This document shows, one piece after another, positions 27,889-35,606 of a stretch of 64,000 nucleotides of DNA. The position numbers were made by a program, and so were the translations under genes. Location of the stretch: NCBI GenBank assembly GCA_021555105.2, contig CP134604.1:2542001-2606000 (forward strand), written 5' to 3'. The notes under the pieces were generated by a model. It worked only from the letters and a program-made list of their open reading frames with translations. It searched no databases and had not been told where the DNA came from. Position 1 is the first letter of the stretch; each line of letters opens with the position of its first letter. Origin of the DNA: Thalassospiraceae bacterium LMO-JJ14 (GTDB lineage Bacteria; Pseudomonadota; Alphaproteobacteria; Rhodospirillales; Casp-alpha2).

Positions 27889-28592
27889 CATTTAATCGGC
27901 TGAAACCGGTCGTCGAAATCGTTCAGGTCCGGCATTTCCAGCAGCGGCTGCGTCTCCAGATTGCGGACATAGTCCGCCAGGTCCGTCAGCATCCGGTTGC
28001 GCGCCTCGTCGGATACATACGGCACATGCCAGGCAATGAACGGCTGGTGCACGTCCAGGCCCACATAACCCAGCGACCCCTGAAAGAAATGCTTCATCAT
28101 CCCATCGACCAGCGGGCCGTGGATCGCACCGGGACCGAACATGTGCTCGCGCCCGCCAAGGCCGAACGCGGCGAACGCACGCTTCCCCTTGAGCCCGCCT
28201 TCGGCGTAGATGCGCTTGCCGCCATAGAACGGGCCGGAAACGAAGACCCGCTCGATCCAGCCCTTGAGGATCGCCGGCGTGCCGAACCACTGCAGCGGGA
28301 ATGTGAAGGCCAGCACATCGGCGGCCATGACGCGGCTGATTTCCTCGGCGATATCCGGGGCGAGGGTGCCTTGCTGCCAGTTATGCCGCTGTTCCAGCGC
28401 ATAGGTCAGATGATCCGGGTCGCGGCGCTCGGTAAAATCGTCGGCCGACAGCACCGGATTGAAGTTCATCGCATAAAGATCGGAAAGGGTGACGGTGTGC
28501 CCCTCGGCGATGCACGTCTCCATGATGGTGTCGCGCATGGCGGCAGTGAAGGATTTCGGTTCCGGATGCGCGTGGACGAGATGGAGATGCAT
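27888..28592 (-). CDS. Flavodoxin-fold NAD(P)H quinone oxidoreductase
   Basis: A 234-residue FMN/FAD-dependent reductase of the NQO/KefF/MdaB type, giving two-electron quinone or azo reduction in the cytoplasm. It starts with the typical strand and phosphate loop LHLVHAHPEPKSFTAAM. The flavin-contacting segment FTFPLQWFGTPAILKGWIER is highly characteristic, followed by the usual KGKRAFAAFGLGG region. It is transcribed divergently from the CoA-transferase operon, so a shared regulatory region is possible. No potassium efflux gene is adjacent. Confidence 0.88.
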   Translation of the reverse strand: MHLHLVHAHPEPKSFTAAMRDTIMETCIAEGHTVTLSDLYAMNFNPVLSADDFTERRDPDHLTYALEQRHNWQQGTLAPDIAEEISRVMAADVLAFTFPLQWFGTPAILKGWIERVFVSGPFYGGKRIYAEGGLKGKRAFAAFGLGGREHMFGPGAIHGPLVDGMMKHFFQGSLGYVGLDVHQPFIAWHVPYVSDEARNRMLTDLADYVRNLETQPLLEMPDLNDFDDRFQPIK

Positions 28593-28715
28593 GCCAACGA
28601 CTAAGCGCGACAGTCAGCCAGCGGTCAAGTCTTGAAAGGCCGGGAAGTTTTGCCGTGATGACCTTGATTAGCCCCGGATTATCCGCACAAATGACGGACG
28701 GAGGAAAAACGTTCA

Positions 28716-29918
28716 ATGCCTGAAGTCAAGAAACCGCTCAGCGGTGTCCGCGTACTGGACATCGCCAGTTTTATCGCCGCGCCGTTCGCCGCCACCATCA
28801 TGAGCGAATTCGGCGCCGAGGTGATCAAGATCGAACAACCCGGGCAAGGCGACCCGTGGCGGCGCTATGGCACCAAGACGGCGCTCGACGACTGCACGCT
28901 GGCGTGGCTGACCGAGGCCCGCAACAAACGCTCCATCTCGCTCAATCTCCGTGAGCCGCGGGGTGGCGAACTGTTAAAGCAGCTCGTCAAGGACGCCGAC
29001 GTGGTGTGCGAGAACTTCCGTCCCGGCACGCTGGAAAAGTGGGGGCTGGGCTGGGACGTATTGCGCGAAATCAATCCCGGCCTCGTTTTGCTGCGCGTGT
29101 CCGGCTACGGCCAGACCGGGCCTTACAGGGACCGCCCCGGGTTCGCGCGCATCGCGCACGCTTATGGCGGGCTGACGTATCTGTCCGGCCTGCCCGGCGA
29201 AACGCCGGTGACGCCCGGCTCGACGTCGCTCGGCGATTATATGACCGGCATGTACGGCTGTATCGGCATCATGATGGCGCTCCGGCATCGCGACGCCACG
29301 GGCCAGGGCCAGGTGGTCGACTGCGCGCTTTACGAAAGTATCTTCCGTGCGCTGGACGAAATCGCGCCGCGCTACGCCGTCGACGGCTTCGTCCGCGAGG
29401 CCGAAGGCACCGGCACCGTGAACGCCTGTCCGCATGGCCATTTCCCGGCCGGCGACGGCAAGTTCCTGGCCATCGCGTGCACCACCAGCAAGATGTTCGA
29501 GCGTCTGACGATCGCCATGCAACGACCTGATTTGTTTGAGAGATTTGGCGATCAGGCTAAGCGTCTCGAGGACCGAAAGATTGTCTTGGCCGAGGTCGAG
29601 GCATGGACCAGATCCATGCCCCGCGACGAGGTCATTCGCGTCTGCACGGAAAACGACGTCCCGGCGGGAGCCATCAATTCCATCGCCGATATCTTCGCCG
29701 ACCCGCATTTCAAGGAACGCGGCACGCTGATGAGCGTCGAGGTGCCGGGCGTCGGCCCCGTCGTCGTGCCAGCCGCGCTGCCCCGGCTGTCGGAAACGCC
29801 GGGCGAAGTGAAAACGCTCGGCCCCACCCTCGGCGAAGCCAACGATATGGTCTACGGCGAATGGCTGGGCCTCAGCGACGTCGAAATTGCACAACTGACA
29901 AAGGACGGCGTCATCTGA
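28716..29918 (+). CDS. CaiB/BaiF-family CoA-transferase (class III)
   Basis: A 400-residue class III CoA-transferase, moving CoA between carboxylic acids through an aspartyl-CoA thioester. The N-terminus (GVRVLDIASFIAAPFAATIM) and the FGAEVIKIEQP motif are family signatures; the catalytic Asp lies in SLGDYMTGMYG. A GGAGG ribosome site precedes the ATG. It begins an apparent three-gene operon with a CitE-like lyase (16 bases downstream) and an AbfD/HpaB-like protein. The operon logic is activation of an acid, then dehydration or isomerisation, then C-C cleavage. The substrate is unknown. Confidence 0.9.
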   Translation: MPEVKKPLSGVRVLDIASFIAAPFAATIMSEFGAEVIKIEQPGQGDPWRRYGTKTALDDCTLAWLTEARNKRSISLNLREPRGGELLKQLVKDADVVCENFRPGTLEKWGLGWDVLREINPGLVLLRVSGYGQTGPYRDRPGFARIAHAYGGLTYLSGLPGETPVTPGSTSLGDYMTGMYGCIGIMMALRHRDATGQGQVVDCALYESIFRALDEIAPRYAVDGFVREAEGTGTVNACPHGHFPAGDGKFLAIACTTSKMFERLTIAMQRPDLFERFGDQAKRLEDRKIVLAEVEAWTRSMPRDEVIRVCTENDVPAGAINSIADIFADPHFKERGTLMSVEVPGVGPVVVPAALPRLSETPGEVKTLGPTLGEANDMVYGEWLGLSDVEIAQLTKDGVI

Positions 29919-29934
29919 CGGCGATACGAAATTC

Positions 29935-30819
29935 ATGAGAGAACACGCGCACCGCACCTATCTGTTCACCCCCGGCAACCACCCGAGACGCGTCGAAAAG
30001 GCGCTCGGACTGGATACCGATGTCGTGATACTCGATCTGGAAGACGCCGTTGCCGTCGCCGAAAAGGTGAAAACCCGCGACATCGTTCGCGAAACCCTGA
30101 CCCAGCCCCGCGACGTCGCCGCCTTTGTGCGCGTCAACGCCTATGACACGCCGTTCTGCTATGGCGATATCTGCGCCGTCGTCTGCCCGGAACTGGACGG
30201 TATCATGCTGCCGAAGCTGGAAAGCGTCGAAGACCTGAAATCCGTCGAATGGCTGATCGAAAACCTTGAGCGCGAACAGGGCATGCAGCCCGGCGCCATC
30301 GACCTGTTGCCGATCATCGAAACCGCGAAGGGCGCGGCCAACCTGCGCGAGATCGTGCTTTGCGGCTCCCGCGTCAAACGCCTTGCGTTCGGCGCCGGGG
30401 ACTATACCCGCGATCTCGGCATGGACTGGACGATGACCGAGGAAGAGTTGCTGCCGATCCGTTCGGAAATGGTGCTGGCGTCGCGCCTCGGCGGACTGGA
30501 GCCGCCCATCGACACCGTCTACATCCACATCAAGGAACAAGACCTGTTCGCCCAATCGTGCGAAACCGTCCGCGCGCTCGGCTTTCAGGGCAAGATGTGC
30601 ATCCACCCCGACCAGATCGGCCCGGCCAACACGGCCTTCGCACCGACCGCCGAAAGCATCGCGTGGTCGGAAAAGATCGTTGCCGCCTTTGCCGAGGCCG
30701 AGGCCGCTGGCGTCGCCTCGATCCAGGTCGACGGCTATTTTGTCGACTACCCGATTGTCGAAAAGGCACAGCGCACCGTCGATCTGGCGGACACGCTGCG
30801 CAAACTCGGAAAAATCTGA
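29935..30819 (+). CDS. HpcH/HpaI aldolase/citrate lyase beta-like protein
   Basis: A 294-residue CitE-superfamily lyase, a TIM barrel that cleaves or forms 3-hydroxyacyl-CoA or acyl-ACP thioesters with a divalent metal. Family marks are YLFTPGNHPRRVEKA, ILDLEDAV, the RVNAYDT arginine and PIIETAKGAANL. The C-terminus carries GKMCIHPDQI. No citrate lyase alpha or gamma subunit is present, so it is a stand-alone malyl-CoA/citramalyl-CoA-type enzyme. It sits between the CoA-transferase and the AbfD-like gene with short spacing, so the three are likely co-transcribed. Confidence 0.88.
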   Translation: MREHAHRTYLFTPGNHPRRVEKALGLDTDVVILDLEDAVAVAEKVKTRDIVRETLTQPRDVAAFVRVNAYDTPFCYGDICAVVCPELDGIMLPKLESVEDLKSVEWLIENLEREQGMQPGAIDLLPIIETAKGAANLREIVLCGSRVKRLAFGAGDYTRDLGMDWTMTEEELLPIRSEMVLASRLGGLEPPIDTVYIHIKEQDLFAQSCETVRALGFQGKMCIHPDQIGPANTAFAPTAESIAWSEKIVAAFAEAEAAGVASIQVDGYFVDYPIVEKAQRTVDLADTLRKLGKI

Positions 30820-30832
30820 GAGGAACCGTCCC

Positions 30833-32386
30833 ATGATCAGCTCGCTCGCCGAATACCGTGACAGCCTGCGCCCGTTCAAGCCGCGCGTCTTCCTTGACGG
30901 CCGCCGGATTGACAGCGTCGCCGACGAGCCGCTTTTGCAGCCCGGCATCAACGCCATCGGCGTGACGTACGATATGGCGTCCGATCCCGAACTGGCGCCC
31001 TTGATGAAGGCGGTCGAGCAGGAAACAGGCAAGACCGTCGACCGCATGACGCAGATCGACCGCACACCGGACGATCTTTTAGCGAAGCTGGAAGCGGTCC
31101 GCATCATGTGCCGGGAATCCGGCTGTTCGCAACGTTACCTGGTGCACGACGCCTTCAACGGCCTGTATCAGGCGACAAAGAAATGCGATGCGACACAGGG
31201 AACGAACTATTTCGAGCGCTTCCGCGACTTCATGATCGAAACCCAGGAAAACGGCTACAACTACGCCATCGCCATGACCGATGCGAAGGGCGACCGTTCG
31301 AAAAAACCGCACCAGCAGGCCAACGCCGACACCTATGTCCACGTGGTCGAGGAACTCGCCGACGGCATCGTCATTTCCGGCACCAAGGCGATTGTCACCT
31401 CCGCGCCCTATGTGCACGGCTTCATGGTCATGCCGTGCCGCGCCATGACGCCCGAAGACAAGGCCTTTGCCGTCTGCGGTATCGTGCCGGTCGATGCCGA
31501 GGGCGTCACCATCGTCTGCCGCCCGTCGGGCCGCCCCGGCGAGGATGCGGCGGTGTTTTCCAAGCGCTATGGGCAGACCACGGGCGTCGTCATCTTCGAC
31601 AAAGTCTTCATCCCGCATGATCGCGTGTTCCTGAACGGCGAGACGGCGCATTCCGAGGACATCACCAAGAACTACGCGACGCACCACCGCCAGTCGTGCA
31701 TCGCGGCGCGCGCCGGGTTCGGCGATCTGCTGATCGGGGCAGGCGCCTTGATGATCGAGGCCAACGGCCTTGATCCCGAACGTCACAGCCATTTGCGCGA
31801 CGACATGGTGGAACTGATCAAGATCGTCGAAGGGTTCTTCGCGACCGGCGTCGCGGCCTCGATCTATGGCCAAAAGGACGGGTCCGGCAACATCATGCCG
31901 GAGCCGGTATTTTCCAACATCGGAAAGCTTCTGATGGCGACGCAGATCTATGACATGCACCGCCTGGCGCACACCGTGTCTGGCGGGCTTATCGTCGCGC
32001 TGCCGGGCCCGGACGAGGATCATAACCCTGAGACCGCCGGCACGCTCTCTGAAGTCCTACAGGCCAACCCGAACATCCCCGCCAGCCAGCGGCTGCAGAC
32101 GGCGCGGCTGATCGAGGATCTGACGGCGACACATCAGGGCGGCTGGTATTCGGTGATCTCGCTGCACGGCGGCGGCTCGCCGGAAGCCATGAAGCGCGAA
32201 ATCTGGCGCAACTATCCGATCGGCGAAAAGAAAGAGATCGTCCAGCAACTGATGGACCGCGACCTGGCCGAACGCACGGATGGAAAAGCCCCGGGCCGCC
32301 AGCCCGGGCGCTGCTGCACCATCGGCTGCCGGGTCCCGGATTTCCTTTTGGACGGCGAGATCACGAAGAAATCGGCGGCGGAGTAG
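30833..32386 (+). CDS. 4-hydroxybutyryl-CoA dehydratase/4-HPA hydroxylase-family protein lacking two Fe-S ligands
   Basis: A 517-residue flavoprotein of the HpaB/AbfD family (acyl-CoA dehydrogenase fold). It follows AbfD closely through MTDAKGDR, DKVFIPHDRVFL, HHRQS and SLHGGGSPEAMKREI. From memory, AbfD ligates its [4Fe-4S] cluster with Cys99, Cys103, His292 and Cys299. Here Cys98 and His285 align, but the other two positions are Tyr102 and Ala292, so a standard cluster is unlikely. The ATG at 30833 follows a GAGAGGAA ribosome site. The last ~35 residues (Cys/Arg/Pro-rich) look like an added tail. Activity is uncertain: isomerase, hydroxylase or altered dehydratase. Confidence 0.8.
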   Translation: MISSLAEYRDSLRPFKPRVFLDGRRIDSVADEPLLQPGINAIGVTYDMASDPELAPLMKAVEQETGKTVDRMTQIDRTPDDLLAKLEAVRIMCRESGCSQRYLVHDAFNGLYQATKKCDATQGTNYFERFRDFMIETQENGYNYAIAMTDAKGDRSKKPHQQANADTYVHVVEELADGIVISGTKAIVTSAPYVHGFMVMPCRAMTPEDKAFAVCGIVPVDAEGVTIVCRPSGRPGEDAAVFSKRYGQTTGVVIFDKVFIPHDRVFLNGETAHSEDITKNYATHHRQSCIAARAGFGDLLIGAGALMIEANGLDPERHSHLRDDMVELIKIVEGFFATGVAASIYGQKDGSGNIMPEPVFSNIGKLLMATQIYDMHRLAHTVSGGLIVALPGPDEDHNPETAGTLSEVLQANPNIPASQRLQTARLIEDLTATHQGGWYSVISLHGGGSPEAMKREIWRNYPIGEKKEIVQQLMDRDLAERTDGKAPGRQPGRCCTIGCRVPDFLLDGEITKKSAAE

Positions 32387-32395
32387 GGACACCCC

Positions 32396-32511
32396 GCTCC
32401 CGGCGCTGCGCGCCACCCTCTCCCCAGGGAGAGGGGGATCACCGCATACTTACCCTCTCCCTGGGGAGAGGGAGGGACCCGTGAGCGATAGCGAACGGGA
32501 GGGAGAGGGGT
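32396..32511. repeat. CCCTCTCCC-type repeat cluster downstream of the acyl-CoA operon
   Basis: Two hairpins (CCCTCTCCCCAGGGAGAGGG, then CCCTCTCCCTGGGGAGAGGG) are followed by GGGAGGGAGAGGGG. The element lies exactly between convergent genes (the AbfD-like gene and the TPMT-like gene) and may serve as a transcription barrier. Same family as 27807-27888 and 25476-25502. Confidence 0.75.
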
Positions 32512-33150
32512 CTATTTCCCCCGCAACAACCAAACCGTTTCATGCGCCGCGACCTCACCCTTGAGGCCCTGCGGGATGACCTTGCGGCGCACCAGTTCGA
32601 TCTCGTAGTCGGCGGCGTAATGCGCGCGGACCTCGTCCTCGTGCACGTTGAACGGCGGGCCGTCCATGTCCGACTGGTCGTATTCGAAGGTGATCAGCAT
32701 CTGCCGGGCGTGTCGGGTGATCGCCGCCAGGTGCGCTGTGTAGCGCGTGCGCATGTCGGCCGGGAAGGCAACCAGCGCGGCGCGGTCATAGACGGCATCG
32801 ACGGGGCCGAGAATATCCTGCGTCAGCGCGAAGAAATCGCCGACGTAGATATCGATATCCGGCGCGCTGTAGTGCTTGAAGGGACCGGCGTCGTTAACGT
32901 CGGGGGCCACGCCCAGTTCCTCGAACAGCTGGATGATGGCCTTTTCCACCAGCTCGACGCCGACGACGCGGTAGCCCTTGATCAATAGCCGCGCGATATC
33001 GCCGGTCTTGCCGCACAGCGGCAGGAAATAACGCGAACCTTCCGCAAGCTCGATGGCATCGAAATGCCGCGCCAGCAGCTTGTTGCCGTCCTTTTCATGA
33101 AAGCCGATCTGATCGTTTTTCCAGCGATCAAGCCAGAAGTCGTGTTCCAT
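32512..33150 (-). CDS. TPMT-family SAM-dependent methyltransferase
   Basis: A 212-residue thiopurine S-methyltransferase-like enzyme. The N-terminus FWLDRWKNDQIGFHE is the family hallmark, followed by motif I FLPLCGKTGDIARL and the acidic GVELVEKAI. Bacterial members methylate sulfur, selenium or tellurium species. It is the downstream gene of the cupin gene (35-base gap) on the same strand, with a TCTA-N4-TAGA palindrome between them. In vivo substrate unknown. Confidence 0.9.
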   Translation of the reverse strand: MEHDFWLDRWKNDQIGFHEKDGNKLLARHFDAIELAEGSRYFLPLCGKTGDIARLLIKGYRVVGVELVEKAIIQLFEELGVAPDVNDAGPFKHYSAPDIDIYVGDFFALTQDILGPVDAVYDRAALVAFPADMRTRYTAHLAAITRHARQMLITFEYDQSDMDGPPFNVHEDEVRAHYAADYEIELVRRKVIPQGLKGEVAAHETVWLLRGK

Positions 33151-33167
33151 GTAATATCACCCTGTTA

Positions 33168-33179
33168 TCTACTCGTAGA
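33168..33179. promoter_or_regulatory. TCTA-N4-TAGA palindrome upstream of TPMT-like gene
   Basis: TCTACTCGTAGA lies 18 bases upstream of the TPMT-like ATG and is preceded by CTGTTA, giving the 11-mer CTGTTATCTAC that recurs at 33605 and 35578. It is one of four palindromes with this core in the window. An operator role is inferred. Confidence 0.45.
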
Positions 33180-33185
33180 AACCCG

Positions 33186-33578
33186 TCAATCCATCGGCTT
33201 CGGCGTGAAGTCGGGGGCGGCCTGATCGCCGATCGGCAGGTAGTCGTAGGCGCCCGGTCCCTGAATATTGAGAAAACGTATCACGGCATCGGTCGGATTG
33301 TGCACCAGATGCGCGCGACGGGCAGGGACGGTATGCGTCTCGCCGACGCCGATCCGCGTCACCGTTTCCGGCATCTTTTCATGAATGTCGATGCTACCGG
33401 CGATGGGATAGAAGATATCGGCGTTTTCAGGGTGCGCATGCCACGGCACGCATTCACCGGGCTTCAGCGTCAGCTCGATGACGCGCAGCGCCGGCGTTTC
33501 CGCCACCACGTCGACATTGGCGACCTCGAACTTGTTCTGCCATGGACGAATGTCGGGTTGCTTATCAAGGTCTGTCAT
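33186..33578 (-). CDS. Cupin-domain protein
   Basis: A 130-residue single-domain cupin (small beta-barrel). Motif 1 includes the metal-binding histidines in PWHAHPENADIFYPIAGS with a Glu replaced by Asp, and motif 2 contains the HTVPARRAHLVHNP histidines. The N-terminus (WQNKFEVANVDV) is not special. Such proteins may be dioxygenases, isomerases or ligand-binding proteins; no substrate can be assigned. It precedes the TPMT-like gene on the same strand and was probably joined to mazG upstream before the IS1595 insertion. Confidence 0.82.
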   Translation of the reverse strand: MTDLDKQPDIRPWQNKFEVANVDVVAETPALRVIELTLKPGECVPWHAHPENADIFYPIAGSIDIHEKMPETVTRIGVGETHTVPARRAHLVHNPTDAVIRFLNIQGPGAYDYLPIGDQAAPDFTPKPMD

Positions 33579-33620
33579 CTGAATGCCTTTGTCTGTGCCA
33601 GAGGCTGTTATCTACAGGGG

Positions 33621-33628
33621 CTGTTATC
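33621..33628. repeat. Left 8-bp target site duplication of the IS (CTGTTATC)
   Basis: CTGTTATC directly precedes the left terminal inverted repeat; the same 8 bases directly follow the right end (35578-35585). Eight bases is the duplication length known for the IS1595 family. The target motif is part of a locally repeated CTGTTATCTAC sequence. Confidence 0.85.
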
Positions 33629-33671
33629 CGGGTTTATCCCCTAGAAACAAGTATAGACTTGGATGATCTAG

Positions 33672-34685
33672 ATGTACTACGGTCTTAATACAGTGCGATA
33701 CGAAATATTTGGGGATGTTCCGTTGCGCCTAAATGAAGACCTGCGAAATGCTGTCGCCTTTTTGGGCTACGTGACTTATGAGTCAGACAAACAAACGGTC
33801 TTCCATCCGGGCGGGACTGGCTTTTTCCTATGGTATGACAATGTCACGTATCTGGTGACAGCTCGCCATGTTGCCGAGTCAATTGAGCCGCCATTTGCTT
33901 TGCGCGCAAGTGATCGAGATGGAAATCCAATCCTAATTAACGATATTGATCATGCTGGCTGGTTTTACCATACAGACCCAAATGTGGATTTGGCAGTGGT
34001 TGTTGGTGTTCCTGACGGAGCGATGAGTATTTCTGGCGATACCCTGCTAACAAGAGCTTTGGCAGTAGAGCGAAACGTTGGGGTGGGTGATGAGGCGTAT
34101 ATCGTCGGCCTATACAGGCTGTTGCGCGGGAAAAACAGAAATCGCCCTATTGTTCATTCTGGTGCTGTCGCAATGATGCCGAATGATGAGCCAATTCCTC
34201 AGAGAGACCGCCGTACAGGCAAGGTTAAGGATGTTCATTGCTATTTAATTGAGGCCCAAACCCTTGAGGGGTTAAGTGGGTCTCCCGTCTTTATTCGCCA
34301 TGTTTGGAAGATGCCCGAAGCCGGGAATAGACAAACTGGTATGTTGCTTGGGGATGCGTTTTTAGCAGGAGTGTGGTCTGGGGCTTGGGACGCCCCTCCA
34401 GGCGAGGTATTAAGCTTAGAGCGGCCAGAGGCTAAGCGGGTACCGGTTGGGATGGGTCTCGCTGTTTCATCTTTTCATTTAATTGAGTTATTGGAGCAGC
34501 CGGAAGTGATCGAACACCGAAAACGAAGATTGGCGGAGGGTCTTACGGCAAATCAGGACGTTGATATTCAGCGTCCCGAGCGACAGGAACCTCGTACCAA
34601 GGCCGATAACCCACAACACAAAGAGGATTTCAATCGTCTGCTAAACGCGGCAGCGTCAGACCGTAAAGAAGGCTCTGAAACATAA
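33672..34685 (+). CDS. Trypsin-like serine protease domain protein (IS cargo gene)
   Basis: A 337-residue protein with the chymotrypsin/HtrA-type triad pattern: His66 in YLVTARHVAE, Asp106 in NVDLAVVVG and Ser202 in EGLSGSPVF. Thus the protease fold spans about residues 25-290. The last ~50 residues are charged and probably disordered. No signal peptide is seen, so a cytoplasmic role is expected. Codon use is AT-richer than neighbours. It lies inside the IS1595 element, upstream end near the left inverted repeat, and its 3' end overlaps the opposite transposase gene by 56 bases. Physiological role unknown; defence or host-interference cargo is one idea. Confidence 0.8.
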   Translation: MYYGLNTVRYEIFGDVPLRLNEDLRNAVAFLGYVTYESDKQTVFHPGGTGFFLWYDNVTYLVTARHVAESIEPPFALRASDRDGNPILINDIDHAGWFYHTDPNVDLAVVVGVPDGAMSISGDTLLTRALAVERNVGVGDEAYIVGLYRLLRGKNRNRPIVHSGAVAMMPNDEPIPQRDRRTGKVKDVHCYLIEAQTLEGLSGSPVFIRHVWKMPEAGNRQTGMLLGDAFLAGVWSGAWDAPPGEVLSLERPEAKRVPVGMGLAVSSFHLIELLEQPEVIEHRKRRLAEGLTANQDVDIQRPERQEPRTKADNPQHKEDFNRLLNAAASDRKEGSET

Positions 34686-35505
34686 GCTCTGGTTCTTTCC
34701 GCAGGTTATAGCGGAAGGAAAACTCGGAAATGTATTTCCACATATGTTTGCGGCTGACGTGAATATGGGTGCCCTTAATCCCCCGTTTGATCTGGCCCCA
34801 GAAGTTCTCAATCGTGTTTGTGTGATGCTCACCTTTAACCCACTGCTTAGCTGAGTGGTTCACCGATCCGTGACGATAGCCGAGTTCCTTTAGGGAATCA
34901 TAAGCGCGCCATTTATCGGTGCTGACCGTGCTACCGCGCACCACGTTCATGCAGATATGTGGATGGAGGGTGCCTTGGGCGGCATTGGGCACGGGTCCAG
35001 CGCGTACGCTGCCGTCACGTTGGACCATACCAAATACGGTGGTTTTATTGGTAGGCCCGGCGAATTTGCCGCGCTTCTGTTTGCCGCCGACAAATGTTTC
35101 GTCCATCTCGATGTGACCGGAAAGTGGCTCGTGATCGTCGGATTGAGCCATAAGCTTGCGGAGTTCGTGAGCCATGCGCCATGCGGTTTTGTATGTCACA
35201 CCTAACTGGCGCTGCAATTCCTTGGCGGCAACACCGTTACGGCTGGCAGTAAACAGATACATGGCGAAAAACCACTTCTGTAGCGATGTGCGGGACTTCT
35301 CAAACGGGGTACCCGCGCACGGATAGATGTGATGCCCGCAAGACTGACAAGCATACGCGCGGCGCTTGGTGATCCGATGAAACTTGGTAGCCTTCTCACA
35401 GTTCGGGCAAATGGACTCGTGACCGTGGCGAAGCTCCATGATCCTATCGAGACAGGCTTCATCGGTCGGGTATTCTGTGACGAAGTCTTGAAACGTGTAA
35501 CGCAT
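34630..35505 (-). CDS. IS1595-family transposase (ISXO2-like)
   Basis: A 291-residue transposase. An N-terminal zinc ribbon (Cys33, Cys36, Cys53, Cys56: CPNC and CQSC) precedes a helix-turn-helix region (ELQRQLGVTYKTAWRMAHEL). The DDE-type catalytic core has Asp135 (IEMDETFVGGK), Asp197 (STDKWRAYD) and Glu233 (TNTIENFWGQIKRG), typical of the DDE_Tnp_ISXO2 domain. The frame is intact. The start ATG lies 72 bases inside the right end of the element. Confidence 0.95.
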   Translation of the reverse strand: MRYTFQDFVTEYPTDEACLDRIMELRHGHESICPNCEKATKFHRITKRRAYACQSCGHHIYPCAGTPFEKSRTSLQKWFFAMYLFTASRNGVAAKELQRQLGVTYKTAWRMAHELRKLMAQSDDHEPLSGHIEMDETFVGGKQKRGKFAGPTNKTTVFGMVQRDGSVRAGPVPNAAQGTLHPHICMNVVRGSTVSTDKWRAYDSLKELGYRHGSVNHSAKQWVKGEHHTNTIENFWGQIKRGIKGTHIHVSRKHMWKYISEFSFRYNLRKEPELMFQSLLYGLTLPRLADD

Positions 35506-35577
35506 CGGTTTATCCCCTTACTTGCTACTAGGGAAAGTATGCCATAATGCGTACTTGCTGTAAAGGGATAAACCCGG

Positions 35578-35601
35578 CTGTTATCTACTAATAGATAACA
35601 G
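35578..35601. promoter_or_regulatory. Palindrome CTGTTATCTA-CTAA-TAGATAACAG at the IS insertion point
   Basis: Ten-base perfect arms with a four-base centre lie 5 bases after the mazG stop (minus strand). Its first 8 bases are the right target duplication of the IS. Before insertion this palindrome stood between mazG and the cupin gene beside another CTGTTATCTAC copy. A hairpin at the mazG 3' end or an operator for the cupin gene are both possible. No T-run follows. Confidence 0.55.
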
Positions 35602-35606
35602 AAGGG

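Larger units (their letters stand above)
33629..35577. mobile_element. IS1595-family insertion sequence (ISXO2-like) with protease cargo
   Basis: The 1949-base element is bounded by imperfect inverted repeats. The left end reads CGGGTTTATCCCCTAG..CAAGTA, and the right end, read inward, is (C)CGGGTTTATCCCTTTA..CAAGTA, about 20 of 25 positions matching. It is flanked by the 8-bp duplication CTGTTATC. It holds a transposase gene (minus strand) and, unusually, a trypsin-like protease gene on the plus strand whose 3' end overlaps the transposase gene by 56 bases. An extra IR-like copy (GGTTTATCCCCTTACTTG, 35508-35525) lies just inside the right end. Base composition of the cargo gene is clearly less GC-rich than the surroundings. 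Both genes are intact, so the element may be active. Confidence 0.9.

Noticed and set aside
33151-33172. On the minus strand, TAGATAACAGGGTGAT near the TPMT start resembles the I-SceI homing endonuclease site TAGGGATAACAGGGTAAT.
   Set aside because: Several bases differ and no homing endonuclease or intron is near; the CTGTTATCTAC repeat explains the sequence better.
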